Shown here one piece after another: positions 49,827 through 59,381 of a stretch of 64,000 bases of DNA. Origin of the DNA: an uncultured Dehalococcoidia bacterium (GTDB taxonomy: Bacteria; Chloroflexota; Dehalococcoidia; Lucifugimonadales; UBA3495); the NCBI GenBank assembly GCA_951812625.1, contig CATOSP010000002.1:434001-498000 (forward strand), written 5' to 3'. Position numbers and translations under genes: made by a program. Positions within the stretch are counted from its first letter, which is position 1, and each line of letters starts with the position of its first letter. The notes under the pieces are model-generated. The model searched no databases and had not been told where the DNA came from. It saw nothing but the letters and a program-made list of their open reading frames with translations.

Positions 49827-51775
49827 TGCGCGGAGGAATGGGCGGCGGGGGCGGCTTCGGTGGCATGATGGGCGGTATGCGCGGCCTTCATGCCGGCGGT
49901 ATGAACTCCCCCAGCATGGACAACCTTACTGACGAGGGCATTGTAGGCTCTGCATACGACAACAAGGTTGTTATGCGCCTGCTTACTTACCTAGCTCCCC
50001 ACAAGAGGGACGCTGTTCTCTCGATCTTTGCGATCCTGATATACACGGTAGGCAACGTGAGCGTGCCCCTGTTCCTGCTGCTTGGGATCGAGTGGGCGAT
50101 CAATAGCGGCGAAATCGCGCGGCTGCACACCATCGCCCTCATATTTCTCGGGGTGACGATAGTCTATTGTAGCGCGATGTACGTCCAATACATCCTGATG
50201 CCGAAACTTGGCCAGGCCATTCTGTATACCCTGAGAACCCAGATGTTCGGTCACCTGCAAGAACTGTCGCCGGCATTCTTTCACCGGACCCCGGTGGGGC
50301 GCATTATGTCCCGCAGCCAGAGCGATGTGCTTCAGTTGACCGAGACGTTCGAGCTCATGGTGCAGAGCATCGCAGACATCCTCAGCCTTGTCGGCATCTT
50401 GCTGGTTATGCTGGTGATCCTGCCTGCACTGGGGCTGGCGGACTGGAAACTGTCTCTGATATGCCTGAGTGTCATCCCTGTCCTCTTCTTCATCCTGGGC
50501 TACTGGCAAAGGTTCGCCAGGCGCTCCTTCATGCGCATCCGCCGCGCCATCGCGATGGTCAACGGCGAATACAACCAGAACATCACCGGCGTCCGCGTAG
50601 TGGAGAGCCTGAACCGCCAGGATGTAAACCTTGATCACTTCAAGGAGCTTAACCAGGAGCATCTGGACGCCAATCTCCAGGCCAGCCGCTTCTCGGGCGG
50701 GCTCCAGCCAATCGTCGAGATCCTGATTGGTTTCGCCTTCGGCGTGGTCGTGGTCTTGGGAGGCAGCCTGGTAGTTCAAGGCGGGGAGCCGACATGGGGC
50801 GTTTTGGTGGCTTTTCCCATGTGGATCCAGCGCTTCTTCGAGCCAATCCGCCACCTGACCATGCAATACACCCAGTTGCAACGGGGTATGGCCGCGGGCG
50901 TGCGTATCTTCGAGGTGATCGACCTTCAGCCGGAAATCAAGGATAAGGAAGACGCCCTCGACATGCCGCCCATCGAGGGGAACGTCAAGTTCGAGGATGT
51001 CAATTTCCACTACGTCCCTGGCGTAGACGTTCTGAACGATATCAACCTGGACATCAAGCCGGGCGAAAATGTAGCCTTGGTGGGTTCCACGGGGGCGGGC
51101 AAGAGTACTCTGGTAACCTTGATTTACCGGTTCGCCGATGTAACTAACGGGGCGATCACCATCGATGGGCACGACATCCGCGACGTGAAACGGGCGTCGA
51201 TGGTGAACCAGATGAGCATGGTGCTCCAGGAACCCTACCTCTTCTCCGGGACGGTGGAAGAGAACATCCGCTACCTCCATGAGGAGGCTACCGACGCAGA
51301 GGTTGAGGAAGCGGCCAGGGCAGTGGGCGCCCACGACTTCATCATGGCCTTGGACGGCGGATACAACTCAGTCTTGGCAGAGCGTGGAAGCAACCTGAGC
51401 GTTGGGCAGCGGCAGTTGCTCAGTTTCGCCCGCGCCGTGGTGGGCAACCCGCGCATTATCGTCTTGGACGAGGCCACCGCCAACATCGACACCCACACGG
51501 AGTTGCTGATTCAGGCCGCTCTCAGGCGTGTCCTGGTCGGCCGTACCTCCATCGTAATCGCCCACCGTCTGTCCACCATACGTAACGCTGACAAGATCGT
51601 CGTACTGGATCACGGCAGGATCGCGGAAATTGGCAACCATGAAGACCTCCTGCGTCGTGACGGGGTCTATGCCCGCCTGTACGCCATCAACTACGGCCTC
51701 AATCGTGGCCAGGCCGAGGTGTCCGGCAACGGCGCTACCGATATCCCGGCGACTGCTCCGGCGGACGACAGCTAA
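49826..51775 (+). CDS. ABC exporter, fused permease/ATPase, with Gly/Met-rich N-terminus
   Basis: MRGGMGGGGGFGGMMGGMRGLHAGGMNSPS...; Walker A GSTGAGKSTL; LSVGQRQLLSFARAVVGNPRIIVLDEA. Confidence 0.95.
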   Translation: MRGGMGGGGGFGGMMGGMRGLHAGGMNSPSMDNLTDEGIVGSAYDNKVVMRLLTYLAPHKRDAVLSIFAILIYTVGNVSVPLFLLLGIEWAINSGEIARLHTIALIFLGVTIVYCSAMYVQYILMPKLGQAILYTLRTQMFGHLQELSPAFFHRTPVGRIMSRSQSDVLQLTETFELMVQSIADILSLVGILLVMLVILPALGLADWKLSLICLSVIPVLFFILGYWQRFARRSFMRIRRAIAMVNGEYNQNITGVRVVESLNRQDVNLDHFKELNQEHLDANLQASRFSGGLQPIVEILIGFAFGVVVVLGGSLVVQGGEPTWGVLVAFPMWIQRFFEPIRHLTMQYTQLQRGMAAGVRIFEVIDLQPEIKDKEDALDMPPIEGNVKFEDVNFHYVPGVDVLNDINLDIKPGENVALVGSTGAGKSTLVTLIYRFADVTNGAITIDGHDIRDVKRASMVNQMSMVLQEPYLFSGTVEENIRYLHEEATDAEVEEAARAVGAHDFIMALDGGYNSVLAERGSNLSVGQRQLLSFARAVVGNPRIIVLDEATANIDTHTELLIQAALRRVLVGRTSIVIAHRLSTIRNADKIVVLDHGRIAEIGNHEDLLRRDGVYARLYAINYGLNRGQAEVSGNGATDIPATAPADDS

Positions 51776-51797
51776 GCCGAACCCTCGGAATACAAAG

Positions 51798-51848
51798 GGC
51801 ACTGAAAAGCCCCCGGTCCCATCGTGGGACTGGGGGCTTTTCAGTGCC
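51798..51848. terminator. long bidirectional terminator hairpin
   Basis: 24-bp arms ggcactgaaaagcccccggtccca / tgggactgggggcttttcagtgcc, loop tcg, one non-Watson-Crick position. Confidence 0.9.
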
Positions 51849-51868
51849 ACCTTGATATCATCCAACGT

Positions 51869-52519
51869 CTACGAGGCGGCTTCCTCCCCTGCGCCCAGAA
51901 CGCGGTTCATCGCCTCCTGGAACACCCCGTAGGGATGAGCGCCGGTGAAGAGCAAGTTGCCCACTAGGAAGGTCGGTATGCCCCTGATACCGTACTTGAG
52001 TGCCTCCTGGTACTGGCCCATTACTACCGAGGAAAGCTTCTGCTCCTCAAGGTCCCGGACCAAATCAGCGGAGTCCAAGCCGACGCCGTCGGCAATGCCG
52101 CTGATCACTTCCAGGTTGCCAAGATCCTGGTTGTCGCTCCAGAACGCCTGGTACGCTGCCTGGTGGAATTCCATGAACTTGCCATGCCGCTGGGCGTATT
52201 CCGTGGCTTCCAGGGCATACATGGTGTTGGGAGTTACCCGGGGCGGTTTCATTACTAGCCCGGCATCCTGTGCCTGACTGCGCAATGGCTCAGACAACTC
52301 GTCGGGGTTCTCGCCGCTTCTGGGTTCCCGAATCAGCCCTTCCTTGGGCGTGTCGGGGCGCAGCAGGTAGGCTCGGCCTTCAATTTGGATGTTGTATTCT
52401 TGCTCTAGCTTTTCGACCCGTTCCAGGCCGATGTAGCACCAGGGTCAAATGTAGTCATACCAGATAGCAACCCTGACAGGGTCGCCTTCTTGTCCGGGAC
52501 GCTGAATCGGTATGGTCAT
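51869..52519 (-). CDS. selenoprotein DsbA/FrnE-like thiol-disulfide oxidoreductase with U-P-W-C active site
   Basis: Continuous frame ATG 52519 to stop 51869 apart from UGA at 52445-52447: MTIPIQRPGQEGDPVRVAIWYDYIUPWCYIGLERVEKLEQEYNIQIEGRAYLLRPDTPKEG...; cis-Pro GIRGIPTFLVGN; ORF track shows only 51869-52297. Confidence 0.93.
52413..52431 (-). promoter_or_regulatory. candidate bacterial SECIS element (DsbA/FrnE)
   Basis: UCGGCCU-GGAAC-GGGUCGA, 7-bp stem with GG at loop start, apical loop 20 nt after UGA. Confidence 0.65.
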
Positions 52520-52629
52520 TGTCGGCTCCTTCGGACAGGCTGGGGCCGTTGGGGGTCCGTGGCCAGAGAGCGCTCGATTGGTGGCCGGTTCGGGTCAATT
52601 TTGGACGTGGAATCACGGAGAGCAAATTG

Positions 52630-53367
52630 CTAGGGTTGCTGGTGGTCCCTGGAAAGCGATTGGGGTGCGCCTTCCAGCAACGGGTCCAGCTCCAGCAAGC
52701 TAGTGATCTTGGGGCAGTCCGTGACGTCCTTCAGCCATCCGCCACGGTCCATCAGGATGCCGTGCATACCTACCGCTCGCGCTCCTAGTACGTCTGCCCT
52801 GTATTGGTCTCCAATGTGGATTGTCTCCCGCGCTTCGACTTTCGCCTCGCTGAGAACGCTCAGAAACATTGACTTGTCGGGTTTCTCCGCCCCGGCCTCA
52901 AGCGGCGTTACCCAGAAGTCAAGATAGCGGTCCAAACCCAACTGCCGGCAGATCTGGTTTATGTCGCGGCGCAGATTGGAGAGGACCCCGAGGCGGTAGC
53001 CCTGCTCCTTCAAGGACGTCAGGGCCGGGACCGTGTCTTCAAATGGGATGAAGTCCTTGGGTACGGATATGGCCACATCCCATATCTGTCTGGCCAGTTC
53101 AAGAGTTACGGGCACCCCGGCGTTATCCAGGATAATCTGCTCGTACCGTGCGAAGAAATCTGAACGCTCCTGGTCGGAGCGCAGGCTCAACGGCAGGTCC
53201 GCGTTCTCCTGGTTGAAGAAGACGTCGGCAACCGAATACCCGTGGTTGATGCTGTCCTTGGATACACCTAACCCCAACTCCCGGCATGCGGCCTGCTGAA
53301 TCTCATCAAGGGGCGGCCAAAACTGGACCAAGGTATTGTAAAGGTCGAAGGATATCGCTTTGATCAT
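52630..53367 (-). CDS. HAD-superfamily hydrolase
   Basis: MIKAISFDLYNTLVQFW..., LGVLSNLRRDIN, EKPDKSMFL, HIGDQYRADVLGARAVGM. Confidence 0.92.
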   Translation of the reverse strand: MIKAISFDLYNTLVQFWPPLDEIQQAACRELGLGVSKDSINHGYSVADVFFNQENADLPLSLRSDQERSDFFARYEQIILDNAGVPVTLELARQIWDVAISVPKDFIPFEDTVPALTSLKEQGYRLGVLSNLRRDINQICRQLGLDRYLDFWVTPLEAGAEKPDKSMFLSVLSEAKVEARETIHIGDQYRADVLGARAVGMHGILMDRGGWLKDVTDCPKITSLLELDPLLEGAPQSLSRDHQQP

Positions 53368-53619
53368 ACAGTTGCCGCTTCCTCGGTCCCCCGGTATCCC
53401 TCGCCACCCGGCCGCCGAGGCCATCGCCATAGCTGAATGGAGTCCCTTCAAAGGGGGGAAGGGCTGTCGCATTCTAGCATACCCTGAGTGGCTTTGGAAT
53501 CCTGGAGGCATGAGTTAAACTCGGCTTCAGGCTGAATGCAGCCGATACTTGCGCCTGGGCCGACGGTTAAGTATGCTGGTTCCGGCTTCGAACAGAGTCG
53601 TCATCAAGGAGGACGCAGC

Positions 53620-54081
53620 ATGCGGCTTGCCGTCGGCGCCGACCACGCGGGGTTTGAGCTAAAGCAACTTCTGGTCCCCTGGCTGCAGTCGGCGGGCCAT
53701 TCAGTGGTTGACGTGGGCGCCCATGAGCTGGACAACGACGACGACTACCCCGACTTCGCCGCCTCGGTGGCCGACACGGTCAAGGCTGGTGAAGCGGAGC
53801 GCGGGATCATATTCTGTGGCAGTGGGGTTGGTGCATCGATCACTGCAAACAAGGTGCCGGGGGTCCGCGCCTGCGTATGCCACGACACCTACACAGCTCA
53901 TCAAGGCGTGGAACACGACGACATGAACGTCGTCTGCCTTGGGGCGCGGGTAATTGGACTCGACCTTGCCAAAGATGTGTTGTCATCCTTCCTCGGGGCT
54001 AGCTTCATTCCCGAGCCCAGATTCAAGCGGCGACTTGAGAAGCTGATCGCCGTGGAGAGGAAGAGGCAGGGCGCCGCATAG
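53620..54081 (+). CDS. rpiB: RpiB/LacAB-type sugar-phosphate isomerase
   Basis: MRLAVGADHAGFELKQLL...IIFCGSGVGASITANKVPGVRACVCHDTYTA. Confidence 0.95.
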   Translation: MRLAVGADHAGFELKQLLVPWLQSAGHSVVDVGAHELDNDDDYPDFAASVADTVKAGEAERGIIFCGSGVGASITANKVPGVRACVCHDTYTAHQGVEHDDMNVVCLGARVIGLDLAKDVLSSFLGASFIPEPRFKRRLEKLIAVERKRQGAA

Positions 54082-54234
54082 ACGATAACCCCGTCCTCTC
54101 ACTTGCCGGCAACGCATCAAGATATCCACCTCTCACTGCTCTCCATGCCGCTCAAGGAGGCCTCTCCCGGACCCCGCATCCAGTCTTTCCCGGCGGGCCA
54201 CAAGATTCCCTGCACGCCATCCCAATCCAGTCTG

Positions 54235-55032
54235 TCAGAGAGGACTCTCCCATATCTGCTCAAGTAACCCCAGCACCTGGGATACTTCTACAGGGGAGTC
54301 TACCCGGTGCAGCGCCACGGTGGGTTGCCTGGCAGTGCCCACGAACACGGCGACTCCGTTCGATTCCTGAACCGTGGCAAACCCGTCCTCATCGGTCACA
54401 TCATCCCCGAAGAACATGGTAAGTGCCGCGTCCGGGAACATGCGCCGCAGTTCGGCGATCGCATTCCCCTTGCCCCAGTCCAGATTAGGCCGCACCTCCA
54501 ACACCATCTTCCCTGCGGTGGTCCTCAGTTGGCCCGACGTTGTATGCGGTATCAGCACGTCGCTGAACCGGCGGCGAACGGTTGCCTGGTCTGATTCTGA
54601 CACCAGCCTGTAGTGAACACTCAGCGTCAGGCCCTTGTCCTCGACAATGGTGCCCGGGATGGCAGACACTGCCTTGCCTAGTTCTTCGCACACTCCGGCG
54701 AGGGTCTCCCTAACCTGCTGGGCTTGGGGATGGGAGAATGATATTCCCCTCCCGGCAATCTCGAACCCGTGGTTCCCAGCGTAGATCAGCCCGGGCAAAT
54801 CGACCCTAGCCGACACGTCTGCGATACTCCGGCCGCTGATGATCCCGGTGATCAAGTTCTCCCGCATGGCCAGGCTGGCGAGATGTTGCCGCGTTTCGGG
54901 GGACAACACGGCAAGCTCGGGACGGTCCACGATTGGAGCCAGGGTGCCGTCGAAGTCAAACAACAGCATGGCCGTTCCGGCATCACGGATGCGGCGGGCA
55001 ACGCTAGGCCATACGCTCAACAGGTGGGGCAT
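54235..55032 (-). CDS. otsB: trehalose-phosphatase
   Basis: LLFDFDGTLAPIVDRPELAVLS..., GDDVTDEDGFATVQESNGVAVFVG. Confidence 0.93.
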   Translation of the reverse strand: MPHLLSVWPSVARRIRDAGTAMLLFDFDGTLAPIVDRPELAVLSPETRQHLASLAMRENLITGIISGRSIADVSARVDLPGLIYAGNHGFEIAGRGISFSHPQAQQVRETLAGVCEELGKAVSAIPGTIVEDKGLTLSVHYRLVSESDQATVRRRFSDVLIPHTTSGQLRTTAGKMVLEVRPNLDWGKGNAIAELRRMFPDAALTMFFGDDVTDEDGFATVQESNGVAVFVGTARQPTVALHRVDSPVEVSQVLGLLEQIWESPL

Positions 55033-55080
55033 GGGTGTGGATATTGAGTGAGTGAGAAGGCGAGTTCAGGGCTACGTGAG

Positions 55081-56589
55081 TCAGTGGTTGCGTATGGGGC
55101 GTCTGGCACGGCGGGCGCCCTGCATGAGCTCGACCAACAGCCGGGCGGCCCACTTGTAGATGTTGTTCTCCCGGACTATCGACCTCATGCGCACCATGCG
55201 GGTGCGACGCTCCTCGTAGGGCATTTCGACGGCTTCCAGGATGGCGTCGGCGAAATGCTCGGTGGCGTAGGGATTGACTATCAGTGCGTCGGTAAGCTCA
55301 TGTGCCGCGCCGGTGAACGGACTCAGGATAAGGACCCCGTCCTCGTCGAAACGACTGGCAACGTACTCCTTGGCCACCAGGTTCATGCCGTCGTGAAGGG
55401 AACTGACCACGCAGAACTGGGCCAGACGGCGCAGGGCGAGTAGAGACACGTTGGGAAGGTCGGTGGGGAGGTAGATGATTGGCTTCCAGTCCCGGACCGC
55501 GAACCGGGTGTTGATTTCCTCCAGCAGCCCGTCTATCTGCTCGGCCAACTGCTGATAGGCGTCGATGCTGGTGCGGCTCATCACCCCGGCCTGGACGAAG
55601 ACCACCTTCCCTATGTACTCGGGGTTCTTCTCCAGGAAGCGTCCCATTGCCCGGAAGCGGTGGGGGATCCCCTTGGTGTAATCAATGCGGTCGATACCCA
55701 GTCCGACGACCATGCCGTTAAGGCCCAGTTCGTCGGACAGACGCTCCATCTCATCGGTGACATATGGGCTGGCGGCGCTCTGGCAAACGTCCTCGAAGTC
55801 GACGCTGATGGGGAATGGCCTCACCAGGGTGGGTTCGTTATGGTGGCTGATGAGGCTGAAGTCCAGGTCCACACGACTGTCGATGGTGCGCGAGACAGTC
55901 TCGAGGAAGTTGTTGCAATGATCGCCGATGTGGAACCCCAGCAGGTCATTGCCCAGCAACCCGTCCAGCAACTCCGTCTGCCAGGGGCAGATGCGGAAGA
56001 TCTCCGGGTTGGGCCATGGGATGTGCCAGAACTGGCCGGTGATAATGTCCGGGTCGGCCTCCCGGAGGCGACGGGGCAACAGGGCCAGATGGTAGTCCTG
56101 GGTGAAGACCGCAGCGGGTTGCCCGTCGATTTCGTCCAGCACCTGGTTGGCGAACTCTTCGTTGACCGCCTGGTAGGTCTGCCAGTCTTCGGCGTCGAAC
56201 ACCGGCTCGGTGTAGGCGTTGTGGCACAGGGGCCAGAGGGCCTCGTTGGAGAAGCCGTAGTAGTAACCCTTCTCCTGCTCCTCCGTAAGCCATACCAGGC
56301 GCAGGGTATATTGCGGGTCGTCGGGAGGTACGGCAATCCTGTTCCGTTCGTCGACCGCGTACCAGTCCCCCTTGCCGCCACCGTAGGCGACCCACGTGCC
56401 GCCGCACTCCTGCATCAGGGGATCAAGGGCGGTAGTGAGCCCCCCGGCAGGCACGACGTAACGCAGCTTGCCTTCGATGAGCTCGTGGATGTAGGGCTGG
56501 CGATTGGAGACGACCACCAGCCGGTAATCCCCGATCTCGCGTTGGACGAGTCTCCTCAGGCTGTCGGCGTTCCAGGTAGGCGTGGTCAC
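55081..56589 (-). CDS. otsA: trehalose-6-phosphate synthase family glycosyltransferase
   Basis: [13 protein letters not shown]..., [51 protein letters not shown]. Confidence 0.93.
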   Translation of the reverse strand: MTTPTWNADSLRRLVQREIGDYRLVVVSNRQPYIHELIEGKLRYVVPAGGLTTALDPLMQECGGTWVAYGGGKGDWYAVDERNRIAVPPDDPQYTLRLVWLTEEQEKGYYYGFSNEALWPLCHNAYTEPVFDAEDWQTYQAVNEEFANQVLDEIDGQPAAVFTQDYHLALLPRRLREADPDIITGQFWHIPWPNPEIFRICPWQTELLDGLLGNDLLGFHIGDHCNNFLETVSRTIDSRVDLDFSLISHHNEPTLVRPFPISVDFEDVCQSAASPYVTDEMERLSDELGLNGMVVGLGIDRIDYTKGIPHRFRAMGRFLEKNPEYIGKVVFVQAGVMSRTSIDAYQQLAEQIDGLLEEINTRFAVRDWKPIIYLPTDLPNVSLLALRRLAQFCVVSSLHDGMNLVAKEYVASRFDEDGVLILSPFTGAAHELTDALIVNPYATEHFADAILEAVEMPYEERRTRMVRMRSIVRENNIYKWAARLLVELMQGARRARRPIRNH

Positions 56590-56812
56590 GGTCTACCTCT
56601 GATTGGGGGAAAGCACCCGGGACTGGGCCCGGACCGGCAGTGAATCGCACTCTGGGGCCGCGAGACTATCGGAGCCGGAAACGGGCCGCTTGACGACGCT
56701 TACGCCCGGCTTGGTACGTCACAATTCTGCCACAAGCCGACCCCATAAATCAACTTTCGCCGACCCAGGGGGTCACGTTCCATTTCGAGTAGTCCGGCCA
56801 ACGTGTGGCGAG

Positions 56813-56892
56813 GAGGCGGGAAAATTTCATTTTCCCTACCAAATCCGCTCATTTCCGCTCACTTTTACGAATTCCGCTGCACTGCCAGGTGG
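56813..56892 (-). repeat. dispersed repeat copy L
   Basis: gggaaaatttcattttccctaccaaatccgctcatttccgctcacttttacgaattccg. Confidence 0.85.
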
Positions 56893-56906
56893 CGATGGGT
56901 TAGATC

Positions 56907-57299
56907 CTAAGCTTCGGCGGCGGCCCATTCCTTCCAGGGACGCTCTTCCACATCTTGGTCAAGCTCCGACTTCCTGGGCATGTGCCGGTTGATCCGCTCC
57001 CAGTCATAGGGAAGTAGGGCAAGCAGGATGTCCCTGGGCTCGGGGATGGCGTCCTTGTCCCGGAACCGGTCCACGCATTTGTGGAGGGCTATGAATGTGC
57101 GGAGGCGGAAGCCGGCCTTGACTATCTTTTTGATGAATCGGTGGGTCTCGGGCTGGGGTTTTTGCTCGTTGCGAGCTTTCTCGCATTCGAGGGTGTAATC
57201 CTCGGCCAGTTGGCGCAACTTGATGAAGGCGAGTTGGGGTGCGTACTTGCGCTGGAGAGCGCGGACGCGGGCCTGGAGGGACCTGATTTCGCTTCTCAT
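56907..57299 (-). CDS. hypothetical protein flanked by direct repeats
   Basis: 130 aa MRSEIRSLQARVRALQRKYAPQLAFIKLRQLAEDYTLECEKARNEQKPQPETHRFIKKIVKAGFRLRTF...; copy R lies immediately 5' of its start. Confidence 0.65.
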   Translation of the reverse strand: MRSEIRSLQARVRALQRKYAPQLAFIKLRQLAEDYTLECEKARNEQKPQPETHRFIKKIVKAGFRLRTFIALHKCVDRFRDKDAIPEPRDILLALLPYDWERINRHMPRKSELDQDVEERPWKEWAAAEA

Positions 57300-57309
57300 T
57301 TTCCGGTGT

Positions 57310-57446
57310 CAGCTCCTTTGAGATTTATTCCCGGAGCGCGGAGGGACTGGAGGGGAAAAATTTCAGTTTCCCCTCCATTTCCGCTCATTTCCGCTCACTT
57401 TTACGAATGCCGTCGCATTGGCCGGGGTCTGGGCACGGGTGCGGGA
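57310..57446 (-). repeat. dispersed repeat copy R
   Basis: gtcagctcctttgag...ggaaaaatttcagtttcccctccatttccgctcatttccgctcacttttacgaatgccgtcgcattggccgg...; direct orientation with L. Confidence 0.85.
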
Positions 57447-57745
57447 CGGTTCCCGACCGGCGGGTTGGACTTCGTTCCTGCTCCGGGAGACCGGCCGGGC
57501 CTTGCACGTACAAGACATGATAGGGAGTCGGAGCCTGGCTTGGAAAGCGGCAACTGTCAGTAATGTGGGTGTGGTGGGTGGGCCGGGAATGAGACCACTC
57601 TCTGTTGAGTTCATTTGGTCTATCCCGAAGGAGTCAGACGATTCGAGAGAAGGCTTCTGTGGGATTGCCCAGTACGTTGACCGGTAGTACGTCTCGGGTT
57701 GGATCGGCAGAATAGTCCGTGACTGGGGGAGAGGTGTCGAACCTG

Positions 57746-58588
57746 CTATTCGAACATCTTGAATTGTCCGCTTGCCGTCTTTTTTGACACAGCATTTCTT
57801 AGCTTTATGCCGAGTTTGTTCCTGCTGGCGTAAATGATATGGTATAGGGGTGTGTTGTTTGAGTTCCTGACTGGCATGTCATCCGCTGTGTAGTCGTAGC
57901 CGATCTTTCCCAATTCCCTCTCGTAGTGGTCTAGTAATGTCCGAGCGTCGGGTACCCCTCGCCCCTTCATTTCGAAGAACTCCCGATGGTCTGTAGGTAT
58001 ATTCAGAAACGCGTCCAACCTTGGAGATGGTTCCCACCACCTTCGCTTCATGTCGCCTATGTTGAAATTTATGAGGATGTCTAGTCGGCGATTTCTGGTG
58101 AGTCTCTTGAGATAATCGAACGAGAAGTCCCAAGCCCATGGGTCTAGCACTGCGAGTCCGAGCGATTTCCCTGCTGGAGGTAATTCCTTTAAGACCTCGT
58201 CCAAGGTTTCGGTAGCTTCACCAGAGAAATAGCATACCGTTTTCTCGGACGAAGCCATATCCTCAATCTGATTTGTTCGCACTCTCAAGCTGTCAATAGA
58301 ACTCTGGTTAAGGTCTCCGAAGTAGTAGTGATTGAATGGTACCCTTACGGCGATCAAGGGAGACCCGACCGTTTCCTCTCCCGAGTCTTTGATTACGCAC
58401 CTTCCTGGTCCTGAGAAAGGGTCCACATAGTAGAGCCTTCCTGGCCACTTTTTCCCCATCGCGCGAGTAAAGATGCCCGTAATCTCCTTAAGTGCGTACT
58501 CTTTGTCCTTCGCATGTTCTGCGACGCTCAACGCCGGCAAGCCATCTGATGCCTCAGTGAGGTATTGTCCGCGGTTCCTGGTATTCAT
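57746..58588 (-). CDS. tcmP: three-Cys-motif partner protein TcmP
   Basis: MNTRNRGQYLTEASDGLPALSVAEHAKDKEYALKEITGIFTRAM..., LYYVDPFSGPGRCVI, LAVLDPWAWDFSFDYLKRLT; start trimmed. Confidence 0.82.
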   Translation of the reverse strand: MNTRNRGQYLTEASDGLPALSVAEHAKDKEYALKEITGIFTRAMGKKWPGRLYYVDPFSGPGRCVIKDSGEETVGSPLIAVRVPFNHYYFGDLNQSSIDSLRVRTNQIEDMASSEKTVCYFSGEATETLDEVLKELPPAGKSLGLAVLDPWAWDFSFDYLKRLTRNRRLDILINFNIGDMKRRWWEPSPRLDAFLNIPTDHREFFEMKGRGVPDARTLLDHYERELGKIGYDYTADDMPVRNSNNTPLYHIIYASRNKLGIKLRNAVSKKTASGQFKMFE

Positions 58589-58625
58589 TGGATTTAGATT
58601 CCTCTTGTCGAAAAGTCCCGTATCG

Positions 58626-59381
58626 TTACCAAAGGCTGGGCATTTCCCGCCAAAGCAAGCCGTCATCCATGACTGCTTCATTACCGCCTCGTTTGTGCCT
58701 AATACCCCCCAATTGCTTCAGGAAAAAGGCAACACCGGCACTTGTGCACTGATCCCGCAGTGATCGGGCCCAATCCATATCCATAGGGCGAGCACCTGAC
58801 CCGCTTTCTCCGCCGACGATCACCCATTTCAACACACCTCTCTTCAGCCAAGGCGTGAGGTCGACATATCCTAGTAGCGGCTCTGCGGAAACGAAGCGTA
58901 CTGGTGCCGGAAGGCGCCCCAATACCGTGAGCCTCGGAGCATACTTCTGGCTCTCCACCGATGTGCCGACCCATATTCTTGGCGGCCAACCATCCGGGAA
59001 GTGCCTTTTGTTCTGTTCCCACCAGGCAACTGCCCTCCCTGGACGCTTGGTAAGCACCTGGAACACGTGCCCATGCTTGTTGGCAGCCTCCGCCATCACC
59101 GAGAACATTTCAAGAACGAAGTCAAAGGGCACCTTAGGATGGAAAACGTCGGACATGCTGTTCACAAAGACTCGCCGGGGCTTCTTCCACGACAAGGGGA
59201 CTTGCAATCGCTCGGGAATCAAGCGAACGTCCTCTGGTCTGGTCTCGTATCCTGGAACGCTCATCCCTCTAAGGCGTGGGTAGAGTGCGAACATATAGCA
59301 GTGGTCGCAGCCAGGCGACACACGAGTACAGCCGGTGACCGGATTCCAAGTCTCGTCTGTCCACTCAATCGAGGATGGCAT
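58626..59381 (-). CDS. DUF5131 / phage Gp37-Gp68 family protein (radical-SAM-like Cys motif)
   Basis: MPSSIEWTDETWNPVTGCTRVSPGCDHCYMFALYPRLRG...VIVGGESGSGARPMDMDWARSLRDQCTSAGVAFFLKQLGG. Confidence 0.92.
   Translation of the reverse strand: MPSSIEWTDETWNPVTGCTRVSPGCDHCYMFALYPRLRGMSVPGYETRPEDVRLIPERLQVPLSWKKPRRVFVNSMSDVFHPKVPFDFVLEMFSVMAEAANKHGHVFQVLTKRPGRAVAWWEQNKRHFPDGWPPRIWVGTSVESQKYAPRLTVLGRLPAPVRFVSAEPLLGYVDLTPWLKRGVLKWVIVGGESGSGARPMDMDWARSLRDQCTSAGVAFFLKQLGGIRHKRGGNEAVMDDGLLWREMPSLW

Noticed and set aside
49991-51334. 447-aa antisense ORF opposite the second ABC exporter
   Set aside because: His/Asp/Gln-rich shadow ORF in GC-rich DNA opposite a clear ABC transporter; no family resemblance.
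55660-56643. 327-aa antisense ORF opposite otsA
   Set aside because: Shadow ORF; otsA on the minus strand is unambiguous.
57363-57614. 83-aa ORF ending TPANATAFVKVSGNERKWRGN
   Set aside because: Also a translation of repeat copy R; no independent coding support.
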